Assembly (NCBI GenBank): GCA_963701385.1
Contig: CAVOZW010000021.1
Span: 1-64,000 of the forward strand
Length of the DNA stretch: 64,000 nucleotides
Direction: 5' to 3'
From: B30-G6 sp963701385
GTDB taxonomy: Bacteria; Desulfobacterota; Desulfobacteria; Desulfobacterales; B30-G6
Part shown: in pieces, positions 27,829 through 37,595 of the stretch
How the letters are laid out: every line of letters begins with the position of its first letter
Numbering within the stretch: position 1 is the stretch's first letter
Position numbers and translations under genes: made by a program
The notes under the pieces: model-generated
What the model was told of the DNA's origin: nothing
Database searches by the model: none
What the model saw: the letters and a program-made list of their open reading frames with translations, nothing else

Positions 27829-28730
27829 TATATGCCTCTCAGGTGCAACTTGCTCTCCTTTTCTTTCTTCAGGGCAGGAATCCCCAGAGCCAGAATGACC
27901 ATGATACCGGTGGCCATCTTTAAATCAGTGGGAGCAAGTCCCAACCGCAGGCCCATTGAAATGATCAGTTTGTAGATGATGGATCCGACGACGGCCGCAA
28001 GGGTCATACGCTGGACAGTTCGTGTTTTAACGAGGGTTTCCCCGATAATGATCGCTGCAAGTGCGGATACGATCATACCGATACCCATACCGACATCTGC
28101 AAAACCCTGATCCTGCGAGACCAGGGCGCCGGACAAAGCGACGAAGGCGTTGGAAATGCCCAACCCCAGGACGGTCATGCGGTCCGTGTCCACCCCTAGT
28201 GTGCGAATCATCTGTTCGTTGTCACCAGTGGCCCGCATGGCGAATCCAAGCTGGGTGTGCAGAAAGAGATCCAGGAGTATCTTCATCACAATGGTCACGA
28301 TGAGAAAAAAGAGGATAATGGGGATAAAGCGGTTGATATCCAGATTTTCCAGGGGTGTCAGGATCGTGTCGACGGTCAATAACTGAATATTGGAGCGCCC
28401 CATGATGCGCAGATTGATGGAATACAGCATGGTCATCATCAAAATGCCGGCCAGCAGGCTGTTTATTTTCAGACGGGTATTGAGAATACCCGTACAACAG
28501 CCTGCCACAAATCCGCTCACAACAGCAATGAGAATGCTGAGAAATGGTGAAACACCTTCTACGATCAAGCGAGCGGCTACGGCTCCTCCCAGGGCAAAGC
28601 TCCCGTCCACCGTCAAGTCCGGAAATGCCAGAATTCGAAAGCTGATAACGATGCCCAATGCTACCAGCGCATAGGCCAGGCCCAATTCCAGGGATACCGG
28701 TACAATTCTCAAAAAACCATCGAAAAACAT
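27828..28730 (-). CDS. ABC importer permease (TrpY-like, BPD_transp_2 family)
   Basis: 300-residue inner-membrane permease with eight to nine hydrophobic segments. It belongs to the branch that pairs with ABC_sub_bind proteins. Characteristic parts: GLAYALVALGIVISFRILAFPDLTVDGSF (positions 17-45, first segment and the re-entrant Pro-Asp-Leu motif), SLLAGILMMTMLYSINLRIMG, and ALSGALVSQDQGFADVGMGIGM near 210-230, the loop that contacts the ATPase. It is translationally coupled to the ATPase gene and lies 74 bp downstream of the binding-protein gene, giving the order binding protein, permease, ATPase. Confidence 0.9.
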   Translation of the reverse strand: MFFDGFLRIVPVSLELGLAYALVALGIVISFRILAFPDLTVDGSFALGGAVAARLIVEGVSPFLSILIAVVSGFVAGCCTGILNTRLKINSLLAGILMMTMLYSINLRIMGRSNIQLLTVDTILTPLENLDINRFIPIILFFLIVTIVMKILLDLFLHTQLGFAMRATGDNEQMIRTLGVDTDRMTVLGLGISNAFVALSGALVSQDQGFADVGMGIGMIVSALAAIIIGETLVKTRTVQRMTLAAVVGSIIYKLIISMGLRLGLAPTDLKMATGIMVILALGIPALKKEKESKLHLRGI

Positions 28731-28804
28731 CCTGTCACCAAGTAGATAACCGGGGCCAAAGGACCCAGCACTGATTTATAGTGATTGTCATAATAACGTT
28801 CCGA

Positions 28805-29798
28805 CTATGGTTTAATAACCTGCCCCTGCTCGTCCCAAAGTTTATCGGATGCTTTTTCGATAAGCGTCAGCGGGAGTTTGAGACCCTGTTGTTTGGCATG
28901 TTTCAGACTGACCCAGAGTGTGTAGCCTGAGGCAAGACCCGCAGGAACCTGACCGGGATCTTGACCTTTGAGTATCTGGGCGGCTTTCTTCCCGGCGGTA
29001 TACCCGATCTTGAAGTAATCGAGCCCATAAGCGGCAACGGCGCCTCTGGCCGTGCTGTCACGATCACCGGCAAAAAGAGGAATACTGTTTTCATTGCATA
29101 CCTTGGTAATGGACTCGAAGGCCGAAACCGCTGTATTGTCCGAAGTGATGTGGATGGCATCAACACGTCCTACCAGGCTCTGGGCTGCCTGCAACACCTC
29201 TGAGCTGTTGGATATATGGGCCTCCACCAGAGTGCCACCCATTTTTTCGACCGCGGATTTCATTTCCTGAATATGAAATGTCACGTTGACATCGCCGGGG
29301 TTGTAAATGGTTCCCCACCGTTTGGCATAGGGCACCAGATCCTGGTACATTCTGCACTGCAGCTCGATAGGCCATCGGTCACTGACGCCCGTCACATGGG
29401 TACCGGTGGGGCCGAGCTTTGGCACGATACCGGTGGCGACAGGATCGGTCACGGATGAAAACACAATCGGGATGGTTTTTGATATTTTTACCGAAGCCTG
29501 GGCATTGGGTGTGCTGATGGCGTGAATCAGATTGACCTTGTCATCTTCGAATTTCCTAGCGATGATGGCACAATTCGGTTGTTCGCCCTGAGCGTTCTGT
29601 CGATCAATGGTGATGTTCTGTCCCTCGATGAATCCTTCCTCTTCCAGGGCGGCTTTGAAACCCTTGGAATCGTTGTCCAGGGCCGGATGCGAAACAATCT
29701 GTGCTTCCCCGATGCGAATCATCTCGGCCGACAGCGGCCAGTGGCAGTACCAGACTGATGATTGCAAAAATACACCACAAACAAGTTATTCTTTTCAT
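28805..29798 (-). CDS. ABC importer periplasmic binding protein (TrpX/ABC_sub_bind), frameshift in signal region
   Basis: Substrate-binding lipid-free periplasmic protein of the importer. The long frame (to 29767) holds the mature domain: IRIGEAQIVSHPALDNDSKGF, FIEGQNITIDRQNAQGE, ISKTIPIVFSSVTDPVATG and FAGDRDSTARGAVAAYGLDY, all typical of ABC_sub_bind. It lacks a signal peptide. Another frame starting at 29798 supplies one (MKRITCLWCIFAIISLVL, then PLAAVGRD) behind a GGGAG ribosome-binding site. One base change near 29720 joins them into a normal 331-residue precursor. Ligand unknown; relatives bind aromatic amino acids. Confidence 0.85.
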
Positions 29799-29894
29799 CT
29801 GTTCATCTCCCTCTTTTTTGGGTTCAAAGTATTTACTGATTGTAAAATACTAATAAAGCCGTTAATATCTAGACACGATCAGTTGTAAACATTT

Positions 29895-30136
29895 AAGATT
29901 CTTCTCTCAATTAGGAGAAAGGGTTCAGGGAGTCCAGGATTCAGTGATTTGATCATCGCTTTTAGCATTCTCTCGACATCCCCGATCTTTTCTCTTAATT
30001 CTTGAAGTCCTTACATATATCCAAAACAAAGTTTATACGCTTTTTCCCAGACTTTTAACTCTTTATAATTCTTAAGCATTCAGCTGATGCCTCACTTCAT
30101 CTCACTCGAACCCTGGACCCCTGGAATCCTTAAAAC
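29895..30136 (-). pseudogene. Deletion derivative of a four-helix-bundle (S23/IVP) gene with flanking repeat words, copy A
   Basis: On the minus strand an ATG at 30079 reads MLKNYKELKVWEKAYKLC, the first helix of the family, then a frame break. About 75 bp on, LQELREKIGDVERMLKAMIK gives the last helix; the central two helices are gone. The flanks match copies at 42890-43022 and 45111-45330: upstream words GGATTCCAGGGGTCCAGGG and TTCGAGTGAGATGAAGTGAG, downstream AATCCTGGACTCC and the near-palindrome TTCTCCTAATTGAGAGAA. This explains the 440-bp gap between the importer and the methyltransferase gene. Confidence 0.7.
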
Positions 30137-30198
30137 AATCAGAACGTAATTATGAGAATCACTATAACCGCAACAAAAAGATAACTGCATCTTTTAAA

Positions 30199-30239
30199 GC
30201 GGCAGCGCCGCGTTTCATGACATCGCGTTGCGATGTCAT
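30199..30239 (-). terminator. Tandem hairpins at the 3' end of the methyltransferase gene
   Basis: ATGACATCGC-GTT-GCGATGTCAT (30217-30239) is a perfect 10-bp stem overlapping the stop codon. GCGGC-AGC-GCCGC (30199-30211) forms a second stem followed on the minus strand by TTTAAAAG. Either may end transcription of the minus-strand gene; the T-tract is weak. Confidence 0.5.
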
Positions 30240-31117
30240 TTGCCGATGCTTGTGACAATTTCTTTGACGAACGCAGCGTTGGTTCCACAGCAACCTCCCA
30301 CCATGTCAGCCCCAGCATCGATGATGCGCTTGATATCGGCCGCAAACTGCGCTGGCGTCTGTTCGTAAATGATGACGTCATCTTTTTGAACCGGGTTGCC
30401 GGCGTTGGGTTGAATCAAAATAGGTTTGCTTGTGGCCTTGCGCAGTTCACGCGTGAGTTCGATGATATCGCTGCTGCCGAGGGTGCAATTAGAGGCCACG
30501 ACATCCGCGCCATTTTCTGCCAAGGTTGCCGCACATTGTTCAATGGTTTCACCCATCATGGTGAAGAAACCATTGGGTGTTTTGTTGAAAGTAATGCCGG
30601 CAATGACAGGGATATCGCCGGCGCGTTTGGCGCCCTTTAGCGCTGCCGTTGCTTCATCGAGCGAAAACATGGTTTCGATGCTGATGATGTCGGCACCACC
30701 TTTGATGAGTGCCGAGGCCTGGAAAAAGAAAGCTTCTTCCAACAGTTCAACCGTGGCCTCACCCATGGGCTTGAGCATCTCTCCGGTTGGCCCGATGTCG
30801 CCGGCCACAAATGCGTTCTTCGGACACACGCGCTTGGCCAGCTTGACTGCCGCCAGGTTGATCGCTTCCATTTGATCGGCGTGTCCCTTTGTGCCGAGCT
30901 TGAGTGCCGTACCGCCAAAGGTGTTGGTGTGGACGACGTCGGCGCCGGCATCAAAATATTGCTGGTAAATACCCATGACAACATTCGGTCGTTCAAGATT
31001 CCACATCTCTGGAACACCACCGGGGGGAAGGCCGGCTTCCAGCAGCATGGTACCCATGGCGCCGTCAAAGAAAACGATCCTGTCGCTCACCAGCCGCATA
31101 AATAAATTTTCAATCAT
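30236..31117 (-). CDS. Homocysteine S-methyltransferase family protein (MetH N-domain-like)
   Basis: TIM-barrel methyltransferase domain that binds homocysteine through zinc, as in the first module of cobalamin-dependent methionine synthase. IVFFDGAMGTMLLEAGLPPG opens the barrel. The zinc ligands are visible: Cys in VASNCTLGSS (about 205) and the Cys pair in MVGGCCGTNAAFV near the end. At about 293 residues it has only the homocysteine-binding module and no cobalamin or folate domains, so it must work with other subunits or as a corrinoid methyltransferase. The start MIENLF at 31117 has AGGAG 7 bp upstream and is preferred over ATG 31147. Confidence 0.85.
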   Translation of the reverse strand: MIENLFMRLVSDRIVFFDGAMGTMLLEAGLPPGGVPEMWNLERPNVVMGIYQQYFDAGADVVHTNTFGGTALKLGTKGHADQMEAINLAAVKLAKRVCPKNAFVAGDIGPTGEMLKPMGEATVELLEEAFFFQASALIKGGADIISIETMFSLDEATAALKGAKRAGDIPVIAGITFNKTPNGFFTMMGETIEQCAATLAENGADVVASNCTLGSSDIIELTRELRKATSKPILIQPNAGNPVQKDDVIIYEQTPAQFAADIKRIIDAGADMVGGCCGTNAAFVKEIVTSIGK

Positions 31118-31260
31118 TCGTGAACTCCTGATAACATCGTGTAACAATTTTATTGCTACCTGGGTTGAGCGATTGTCGAAATTCTTAAAAGAGGAGTTAA
31201 ATCATGGCGCCCAACACCGGCAGGGCGTGAAAAGACCATGCATGTATGTATCGATGGACA

Positions 31261-31653
31261 TTATTTAACCGTGACAACCGGGCAGAGCGCCTTTAAAATG
31301 ATATATTGAGCTGTCGAACCAAATACAATTTTTTCCACCTTGGACCGGCGTTTGATTCCGATGATGATCTCATCAATCTTCTGCTCTTCAGCGAAGTGAA
31401 GCAGATCTTCTCCAGCGGATAGACCCCTGATCAGCAGGTGGGATTCACATGGAACACCTTCACCGGTCACAATGTTTTTTTCATATTCAAGATCCAGTTC
31501 TGCCTTTTGGATATCCTTTCGATCCGATTCTGTGCCCTTTACCATCGATGTGACAATGGCGACGGATGCGCCAAAGGCCTGAGCATGCTCAGTGGCCAGT
31601 CGAACTGCCTCTTTGGATGAATTAGAACCATCAAAGCAAACCATAATTTTCAT
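31261..31653 (-). CDS. Universal stress protein (UspA family)
   Basis: 131-residue single-domain Usp, Rossmann-like, probably ATP-binding and dimeric. It starts KIMVCFDGSNSSKEAVRLA (beta-1 with the conserved Asp) and ends GIKRRSKVEKIVFGSTAQYI with VVTVK: the G-x2-R-x9-G-S/T phosphate-binding pattern is nearly intact. The start at 31653 is preferred because AGGAG lies 7 bp upstream; ATG 31680 lacks one. It is a lone gene, upstream of which (31654-31974) lie a palindromic repeat and no other gene. Confidence 0.9.
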   Translation of the reverse strand: MKIMVCFDGSNSSKEAVRLATEHAQAFGASVAIVTSMVKGTESDRKDIQKAELDLEYEKNIVTGEGVPCESHLLIRGLSAGEDLLHFAEEQKIDEIIIGIKRRSKVEKIVFGSTAQYIILKALCPVVTVK

Positions 31654-31880
31654 TTTTTTCTCCTTGGACAGTGTTTGCATTCTTTTCTACATGTATTGAG
31701 GAACCCTTTGCCATTGGCACGCCAGGGTCGCGGTGTAACCTGCATGTACCGATGGGTTATGAGGGTGTTCTGCTCCTCCATTACCACAGATTTGTCAACT
31801 TTGCCATAACTTGTACATATCTTATTGAAACATGATGCGGTGCAATATACATTTGGACATGTTACAATATATGGACATTA

Positions 31881-31954
31881 CTCGCTAACCCCGGGCATGC
31901 GAAGCACTGCCGAACGGCAGAACCTACGGGGAATGCGCTCGCTGTTGCGGTTCA
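31881..31954 (+). repeat. REP-like palindromic element, copy 1
   Basis: CTCGCTAACCCC at the left and ACGGGGAATGCGCTCGCTG at the right frame two inner stems (CTGCCGAACGGCAG; GGGCATGC). The right end, TGCGCTCGC...TTGCGGTTCA, is shared with 38572-38690 and, inverted, with 44730-44781. It ends 6 bp before the ribosome-binding site of the next lipoprotein gene, so it lies in that gene's leader. Confidence 0.7.
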
Positions 31955-31974
31955 TACAATAAGGAGGTGTAAGC

Positions 31975-32355
31975 GTGATCCACAGATACGTATTTCCCCT
32001 ATCCATCGGTTTCATACTACTTTGTACGGGATGTTTTGTTTTTGGCACCAACAAAGATTATCACCCCTTCGATCCTGCCGCCCTTGAATCGATTCAACCG
32101 GGAATAACGACGACTACCGATATCACTGGATTGTTCGGTGCTCCCACGAAAACGGTTGAATTGTCGAATGGAAATGCCTATATCTATCATCGATCGGTTG
32201 CCAAGGCGACCTTGGTTTGGCTGGTGTTGATCAGCTTCGCAAACTACGACACCCAGGTCGATCAGATTGTTTTTTTCTTCGACATGAACGACCTTTTAAC
32301 GCACTATGGTGCGAGTTTAAATGCAGACAAGGCTGAATATGGGTTGCCATTTTAA
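31975..32355 (+). CDS. Small lipoprotein, BamE/SmpA-like fold suspected
   Basis: 126-residue exported protein. It starts with GTG at 31975 behind a strong AAGGAGG 7 bp upstream. Hydrophobic segment IGFILLCTGC ends in a lipobox-like Cys at about 20, so a lipid anchor is likely. The mature part has the pattern IQPGITTTTDITGLFGAPTK, then VDQIVFFFDMNDLLTHYG, which recalls the BamE/OmlA repeat (I..G.T..dv...lG.P). The next gene encodes a protein with the same pattern, so they are probable tandem paralogues. No precise function can be assigned. Confidence 0.75.
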   Translation: MIHRYVFPLSIGFILLCTGCFVFGTNKDYHPFDPAALESIQPGITTTTDITGLFGAPTKTVELSNGNAYIYHRSVAKATLVWLVLISFANYDTQVDQIVFFFDMNDLLTHYGASLNADKAEYGLPF

Positions 32356-32779
32356 TCATCGTTTTGCAATGCTTGCTTGGGCCGCTGCGATCCTAATGGG
32401 TCTTTCAGGGTGTCTTTCCTATCAGTATGAACGCAGGGTGGATGGCATCGAGATTAAAGATCCAGGCGATGCCTACCCCTTGGGCCAAACAACCATCGGC
32501 GATGTTTTGGCGGGTCTGGGCGCACCCAATGAGGTTCACTCCCTCGACAACACGGATGTGTTGGTCTACCAACGCTCTCTTTCTCAGGAGAGTGGCCTTT
32601 CTTTAGGGATTCCGATTCTCGAGGTGAGCGCAGGAGGAAGTATCGATATTTCCGCAACAGGCGGGTTGAAACGCTTCGACACCCTGATTTTTTGGTTCGA
32701 CTCCCAGGGCATGCTGGAAGACATTGTTTTTGAAGAAGCGTCCAGCAGGCCTTATCTCAAGACGCTTTTCTCCAAGTAA
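32339..32779 (+). CDS. Small lipoprotein, tandem paralogue of the preceding one
   Basis: About 146 residues. A signal segment (FAMLAWAAAILMGLSGC) ends in a clear lipobox, LSGC. The mature part has PLGQTTIGDVLAGLGAPNEV and LKRFDTLIFWFDSQGMLEDI, the same layout as the neighbour: G-x-T, the LGAP turn and a final strand with WFD/FFD. ATG 32339, with AAGG 8 bp before it, is a better start than ATG 32321; both overlap the previous gene's end. It is convergent with the ABC-2 permease gene, 30 bp away. Location, outer or inner membrane, is not certain. Confidence 0.75.
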   Translation: MGCHFNHRFAMLAWAAAILMGLSGCLSYQYERRVDGIEIKDPGDAYPLGQTTIGDVLAGLGAPNEVHSLDNTDVLVYQRSLSQESGLSLGIPILEVSAGGSIDISATGGLKRFDTLIFWFDSQGMLEDIVFEEASSRPYLKTLFSK

Positions 32780-32809
32780 AAACCACTGAAACAAAGCTGT
32801 GCTGCCGTA

Positions 32810-33860
32810 TTACTTGCTCCATGAAAAGAGAGCAGCACCCATCAATAAAAAAACAACCGTCATTACGCTAAGAAACGATATTTCAGGTATTATCGTCAGC
32901 ATGTCTGCACCGTCGTTCATAACCTGACGGGCCGCCGACAGCATGTGCGTCAAGGGAAAGGCTTTGGCAAGCATCTTCAGCCAGTCCGGTGCGCCCTCAA
33001 GTGAGAACCACACCTCGGACAGGAACATCATGGGCCAGGTAATGAAATTCAATATGCCGCTGGTGAACTCTTCACTGGTTCCACGTGCGGCAACAAGCAG
33101 TCCAAGGGCCGTGACACTGAGGCTTCCGAGGAAGAAGACAAAAAAGAGCGTTGCATAGGACCCCTCAACGACAAATGAAAATACAAGGTCGCACCCGATC
33201 CAAACCACGACAAGGGTAAACATGAGCAAAAAAATTCTGGATAGCGTCTGCGCACAGAGATACTCAAAAGGCGTCAGCGGGGTGGCCTTCAGACGCTTCA
33301 AAACGCCGTTTTTCCTGTAGCGCACCACGATGTATCCAACGCCCCACAGGGCACTGAACATCATGTTCATGGCCAGTATCCCTGGAAAAAACCAATCGAT
33401 ATACCGAATTTCACGACCATGGATCTCCTGTTTGAGGGTTCCAGGTTGGCCCAGGTGTGAAAGGAGACTGGCAGTGAAGACCTTTTCAATGATATAGCCC
33501 TTGGGAGACGAATCGCTGATCCAGTAACGATTCGGCGACGTTCCGGTTTCAGATCAGAAAATCGATTTTATGATGTTTCAGCTTCGCGATTCCCTCCTCG
33601 AGGTCTTTAAACGGGATGAATTCAATGTATTTAACGCTTTTAAACGCTTCCGGTAAGGAGGTGTTGCTCAGTGAAAAAGTCGTTTTCGAAACCGGGAACA
33701 GGCCGACTTTGTATTCATTTTTTCCTTCTCCGCCAAAAATAATCGAAAAGCCAGCCACGAGCAGAAATGGAAAAATGAAATTCCATCCGAACGCGGAGCG
33801 GTCTCTGAAAAATTCGTAATTCCTGGCTTTGAAAATTGCCCAAAGTCGTTTGATATCCAT
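32810..33860 (-). CDS. ABC-2 type exporter permease, one frameshift
   Basis: Membrane subunit of an ABC-2 exporter. The N-terminal frame (from 33860) has MDIKRLWAIFKARNYEFFRD and the first helix NFIFPFLLVAGFSIIFGG, then part of the extracytoplasmic loop. The second frame continues the loop (ETGTSPNRYWISDSSPKG, near 33530) and five further helices, with GVGYIVVRYRKNGVLKRLKA and TPFEYLCAQTLSRI, the coupling-helix region typical of ABC-2 permeases. The break is at about 33550. Joined length is about 350 residues, normal. It lies directly upstream-to-downstream of its ATPase gene (3-bp gap). Substrate unknown. Confidence 0.8.
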
Positions 33861-33863
33861 TCT

Positions 33864-34743
33864 TTATATTCTCAATTCACGCCCGGTTAAGCGCAGAAAA
33901 ACATCTTCCAGATTCGGGGACCGGACCGCCATGTTATGCAGATTCACATCTGCTTCCAGGAGGGTTTTCAGGCAGGCATCGATATCTCTGGTCTCTATCT
34001 CGAAGCGGTCCCGGGTTTCAATAAAGGGCCAGGGGGTGTTTTCGGCGGGAAATGAGCCTGGGGTTTGGGCAGGACAACGGTGACACCCTCACAGTGTTTT
34101 GCAATCAGCTTCTGGGGCGTATCCTGAGCAATGATTTTTCCGTGATCCATAATCGCCACCACATCACAAAGCAACTGGGCCTCTTCCATGTAATGGGTGG
34201 TCAATATGATGGTTTTTCCGCTTGATTTAATGTTTTCAATTAAATTCCAGAGATTTCTGCGCGCCTGGGGATCGAGACCCGTTGAAGGTTCGTCAAGAAA
34301 AAGCAAGTTAGGGTCGTTGATCAGTGCCAAGGCCAGCAGCAGACGTTGGCGTTGACCTCCGGACAGTTTGTCGGTGTCCTGATCGGCAATTTCTTTCAGG
34401 TTGCAGTCGCTGATGACGGTATCTATATCCGAGCTTCTTTTGATACAGGGATTGAAAGGTTTTCAAGGTTTCGCGAACGGATAAAAAGGACAGGAGTGCC
34501 GTTTGTTGAAACTGGATGCCGATATCTTCTTTGAAATGCTGCATCTCTTGTTTTACCATTATACAGGATCTCACCTGAATCTGCGTTGCGGATTCCTTCG
34601 ATCACCTCGATGGTGGTGGTCTTGCCGGCACCGTTTGGCCCTAAGAGGCCAAAGCAGATCCCCTTCTCAATGGCGAAGCTGACACCGTCCACTGCCGCCA
34701 TACCGGCGTATTGTTTGACAAGATTTGTTACCTCAAGAATCAT
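33864..34743 (-). pseudogene. ABC-2 exporter ATPase, at least three frameshifts
   Basis: ABC ATPase pairing with the adjacent ABC-2 permease. The parts are MILEVTNLVKQYAGMAAVDG and LLGPNGAGKTTTIEVIEG (Walker A) in one frame, IGIQFQQTALLSFLSVRETL (Q-loop) in a second, and NLLFLDEPSTGLDPQARRNL (Walker B/D-loop) with LTTHYMEEAQLLCDVV in a third. A fourth frame gives SPNLEDVFLRLTGREL, the usual C-terminus, ending at 33864. Breaks lie near 34560, 34360 and 34020. With the permease this makes four breaks in under 2 kb, far above the rate nearby. Start ATG 34743 is chosen on homology. Confidence 0.75.
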
Positions 34744-34922
34744 GGAAGATACGCTATGTTGCTCGCCTGCCTCAACCCGCCATTTGGCAATAAAACGATG
34801 GCGCGTTGACTTGCTGGGGAGACGCAATTTTATCGGGTTGAAAAATGCAAGCATTCATGGGATGATTTATGCCTGTATTTTCGATGCGATTGGAATAAAT
34901 TGAATAAAGGCATGCTGTCAAG

Positions 34923-35210
34923 ATGAAATATCTCAGAAAACTTATGGCGCGTGCAAAAAAACGGGATAACCCAACCACCATCCAAGAACCATTCATCACC
35001 CTGATGCAGGTGGCCAAAGAATCGCCGGATATACGAAATACCCTCCGGTCGATTTTACAGAAAGATGAATTCCACCGATCTTCCATGATCAACACGCTCG
35101 TCGAAGAAATGCGCTTAAAGGGCGCACCGGATGCACTCATCACGGCCATTGCCTGTCTGTTGGATTCTCACATCGCCCAAAAAGCCTATGAACTTCTAAA
35201 AAATGACTGA
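34923..35210 (+). CDS. Hypothetical small helical protein
   Basis: 95-residue soluble protein not recognised. It begins with a basic segment (KYLRKLMARAKKRDN) and continues as predicted helices: PFITLMQVAKESPDIRNTLR, HRSSMINTLVEEMRLKGAPD, IAQKAYELLKND. No signal peptide, metal motif or membrane segment. Its last 8 bp overlap the start of the PflX-like gene, so the pair is translationally coupled and it may be an accessory to that radical SAM enzyme. It diverges from the ABC exporter; 180 bp between them must hold both promoters. Confidence 0.7.
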   Translation: MKYLRKLMARAKKRDNPTTIQEPFITLMQVAKESPDIRNTLRSILQKDEFHRSSMINTLVEEMRLKGAPDALITAIACLLDSHIAQKAYELLKND

Positions 35211-36114
35211 ATATGAACCTGCCTACCTTCGAAGTTTCCGTTCGGGGCTGCTCGAAAAACGCGTAGCGGCGGCCAAGCGGCTCTTGCGTTCCTGCTGCCT
35301 GTGTCCTCGACGCTGCCAGGTAGACCGGACAGACCACCAAAAACCGGGTGTTTGCAAAACACTTGAAAAGGCCTGGGTTTCAAGTTTTCACCCTCATTTT
35401 GGAGAAGAAGCACCGCTTGTTGGGACAAACGGTTCCGGTACCATCTTCTTCACGCACTGCAATCTGCTGTGCAATTTCTGTCAGAATTACGACATCAGCC
35501 ACCAGGGCTTCGGCCAGGAAGTAAGCGATGCTCAACTGGCGGCCATGATGCTTTCCTTGCAGAATGAGGGTTGCCACAACATCAACTTTGTAACGCCGTC
35601 CCATGTCGTACCGCAGATATTGTCCGCGCTGGCGATGGCATGCGCACGCGGACTTGCCATACCGCTGGTTTTTAATTCCGGGGCTTACGATCGGGTGGAG
35701 ACGCTGCAGTTGTTGGACGGTGTCGTTGATATTTACATGCCGGATTTCAAGTTCTGGGATTCGGATCTTGCGGCAAAGACATGTAAGGCACCGGATTATC
35801 CGGAAGTCGCCAGGAGAGCCATTCGGGAAATGTACCGCCAGGTCGGGGACCTGGTTCTCGATGAAAAGGGTATCGCCCAAAGGGGTTTGCTGGTCCGTCA
35901 CCTGGTACTGCCGAATGATCAGGCCGGTACACGCGAAATCATGCAATTTATCTCTCGGGACATATCCACCAACACCTATGTCAACATTATGTCACAGTAC
36001 CGGCCCTGCGGGAACCTCGCAGGCACTGAATCACTTCAGAGATCCGTTACCAGGAGCGAGTTTTTGGCTGCCCTTTGCGTTGCAAAAGCCGCGGGTATTT
36101 CCCGACTCGACTGA
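35203..36114 (+). CDS. Radical SAM protein of the PflX/PflA-related group
   Basis: 303-residue iron-sulfur enzyme resembling pyruvate formate-lyase-activating proteins (COG1313-type). The radical SAM cluster motif is THCNLLCNFCQNYD (CxxxCxxC), near residues 85-98. An extra N-terminal Cys set, CCLCPRRCQVDRT and GVCKT, may bind a second cluster. Further features: NINFVTPSHVVPQIL, FNSGAYD, VDIYMPDFKFWDSD and IMSQYRPCGNLAG. No glycyl-radical enzyme is encoded nearby, so the substrate is unknown, as for most of this group. It follows the small helical protein gene with overlapping ends. Confidence 0.88.
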   Translation: MTEYEPAYLRSFRSGLLEKRVAAAKRLLRSCCLCPRRCQVDRTDHQKPGVCKTLEKAWVSSFHPHFGEEAPLVGTNGSGTIFFTHCNLLCNFCQNYDISHQGFGQEVSDAQLAAMMLSLQNEGCHNINFVTPSHVVPQILSALAMACARGLAIPLVFNSGAYDRVETLQLLDGVVDIYMPDFKFWDSDLAAKTCKAPDYPEVARRAIREMYRQVGDLVLDEKGIAQRGLLVRHLVLPNDQAGTREIMQFISRDISTNTYVNIMSQYRPCGNLAGTESLQRSVTRSEFLAALCVAKAAGISRLD

Positions 36115-36214
36115 CCCCTTGTATGCTGGGAAAGCTGGGATCTGCTGTCCGCTCATAGCCGTCAGCTACCCTCGGATCCTTTGTATCACCCTCGGACCCT
36201 TGAAGCCTTATTTG

Positions 36215-37595
36215 TCAACTCACATAGCTTGCGTAGACGTTCTGGCGATGTTTTGCGGCCGACTGCAGCACACCGACTTTGACGTCAACATAGTCGTAGA
36301 CCCTGGCGCTTTTTTTGTCGGTCGCGGGTCTGAGAACCCTGCCAAGATATTGGAGAACCCGTCCACTGAAGCGGATGGGTGTTGCCAGGAAAAGGGTCGT
36401 CAGATCCGGACAATCAAACCCTTCCCCCACCAACTGCCCGGTGGCAATGACAACTTGAACGGCGCCCGTTTTGACACGCTGGAGAACCTTTTTCCTTTGT
36501 TCGTTGGTTAAATCGCCGGTCAAGAGTTCTGCATCGACACGATACTTATATCGCAGCAGAGAATACAGGGTTTCGCAATGCCTCTTTCTGTCTGAAAGTA
36601 TCAGGCAGATGCCCTCACCCTTTTGAATTTCCTTGGCCACGTCCGATGAAATAAGATGGTTGCGCGCATCGTTCATGGTTAACTCCAGCAACATCTTGCT
36701 GTAACTGTTTACAGGATCATGGTACGGTTCGAAATCTGTTTCCCGAAGGATGATTTCGGCTTCGAGGATGTGCCCTTCCTCGACAAGCTGTGATTTGTTC
36801 ACCGAATGGTGAACATCGCCCAGATGCCAGAAGATCAGGTTTGATAGGTTATCCCTGCGAAAAGGGGTGGCCGACAGGCCGAGCATGAACCTTGCATCAA
36901 ATTCGGTCACGGCATCCGTGAAGGTTCGACTCGGCGTTCGATGACACTCATCAACGATGATATGCCCTATGCGCTTTGATACAACGTCTGCACAACGGTA
37001 AAGCGATTGAACCAGTGCAACGGTAATCGCATCTCCAAGCTGATTCTTGCCGGATCCGATCAACCCGATTTGCGATTCCGGAATGCCCAAAAAACGTTCA
37101 ATTTGCTCAATCCACTGGTAGGCCAGGTCCTTCGTGTGGACGACCACCAATGCCGGTTGTTGTCTTTTGGCGATCATAAAGAGACCCATGACGGTTTTCC
37201 CGCTGCCTGTAGGCGAATTCAGGGTCCCAAAATCCCTGGTGAGCATTTTCTCAACAGCCACTTTCTGAAAAGGTTTCAAGTCACCCCGGAATGAAAAGTT
37301 TACCCCCGGCAAAGTTCTTCTGAAATCGATCGATGCGGTATGAAATGTTGTGATAGCGGCACAAGATGATTAGCTGCCGCAGGTATCCCCTGGGGATCCA
37401 CAAGGTATCTTTGTAACGCTGGAAAAAGCGGAGCAGTTTGGGAACGTTTCGGTTCCATCTTCCCATTCTGGCGTTTTCGAGCCATTTGGGATTGGGAATG
37501 GTCAATTTGTCGATGAGGTCCGTTTTGAGCTTTTCAGGTATATCGGAAAGCTTCAAGTCTCTGGACAGCTCGATTTTCAATGTGACACCAACCAC
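36215..37595 (-). CDS. DEAD/DEAH-box (SF2) helicase, one frameshift
   Basis: Superfamily 2 helicase of the type III restriction/UvrB-like sort. The N-terminal domain (from 37595: LKIELSRDLKLSDIPEKLK, NPKWLENARMGRWNRN, LWIPRGYLRQL) resembles the uncharacterised module before such helicases. After a frame switch at about 37310 (DRFQ to RRTLPGVNFSFRG) come LNSPTGSGKTVMGL (motif I), IIVDECHRTPS (II, DECH), LGLSATPFRRD (III), IATGQLVGEGFDCP (V) and RVLQYLGRVLRP (VI). All ATPase motifs are intact. Joined length is about 460 residues. It overlaps the small membrane-protein gene upstream by 19 bp. Role in DNA repair or defence is not resolved by context. Confidence 0.85.
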
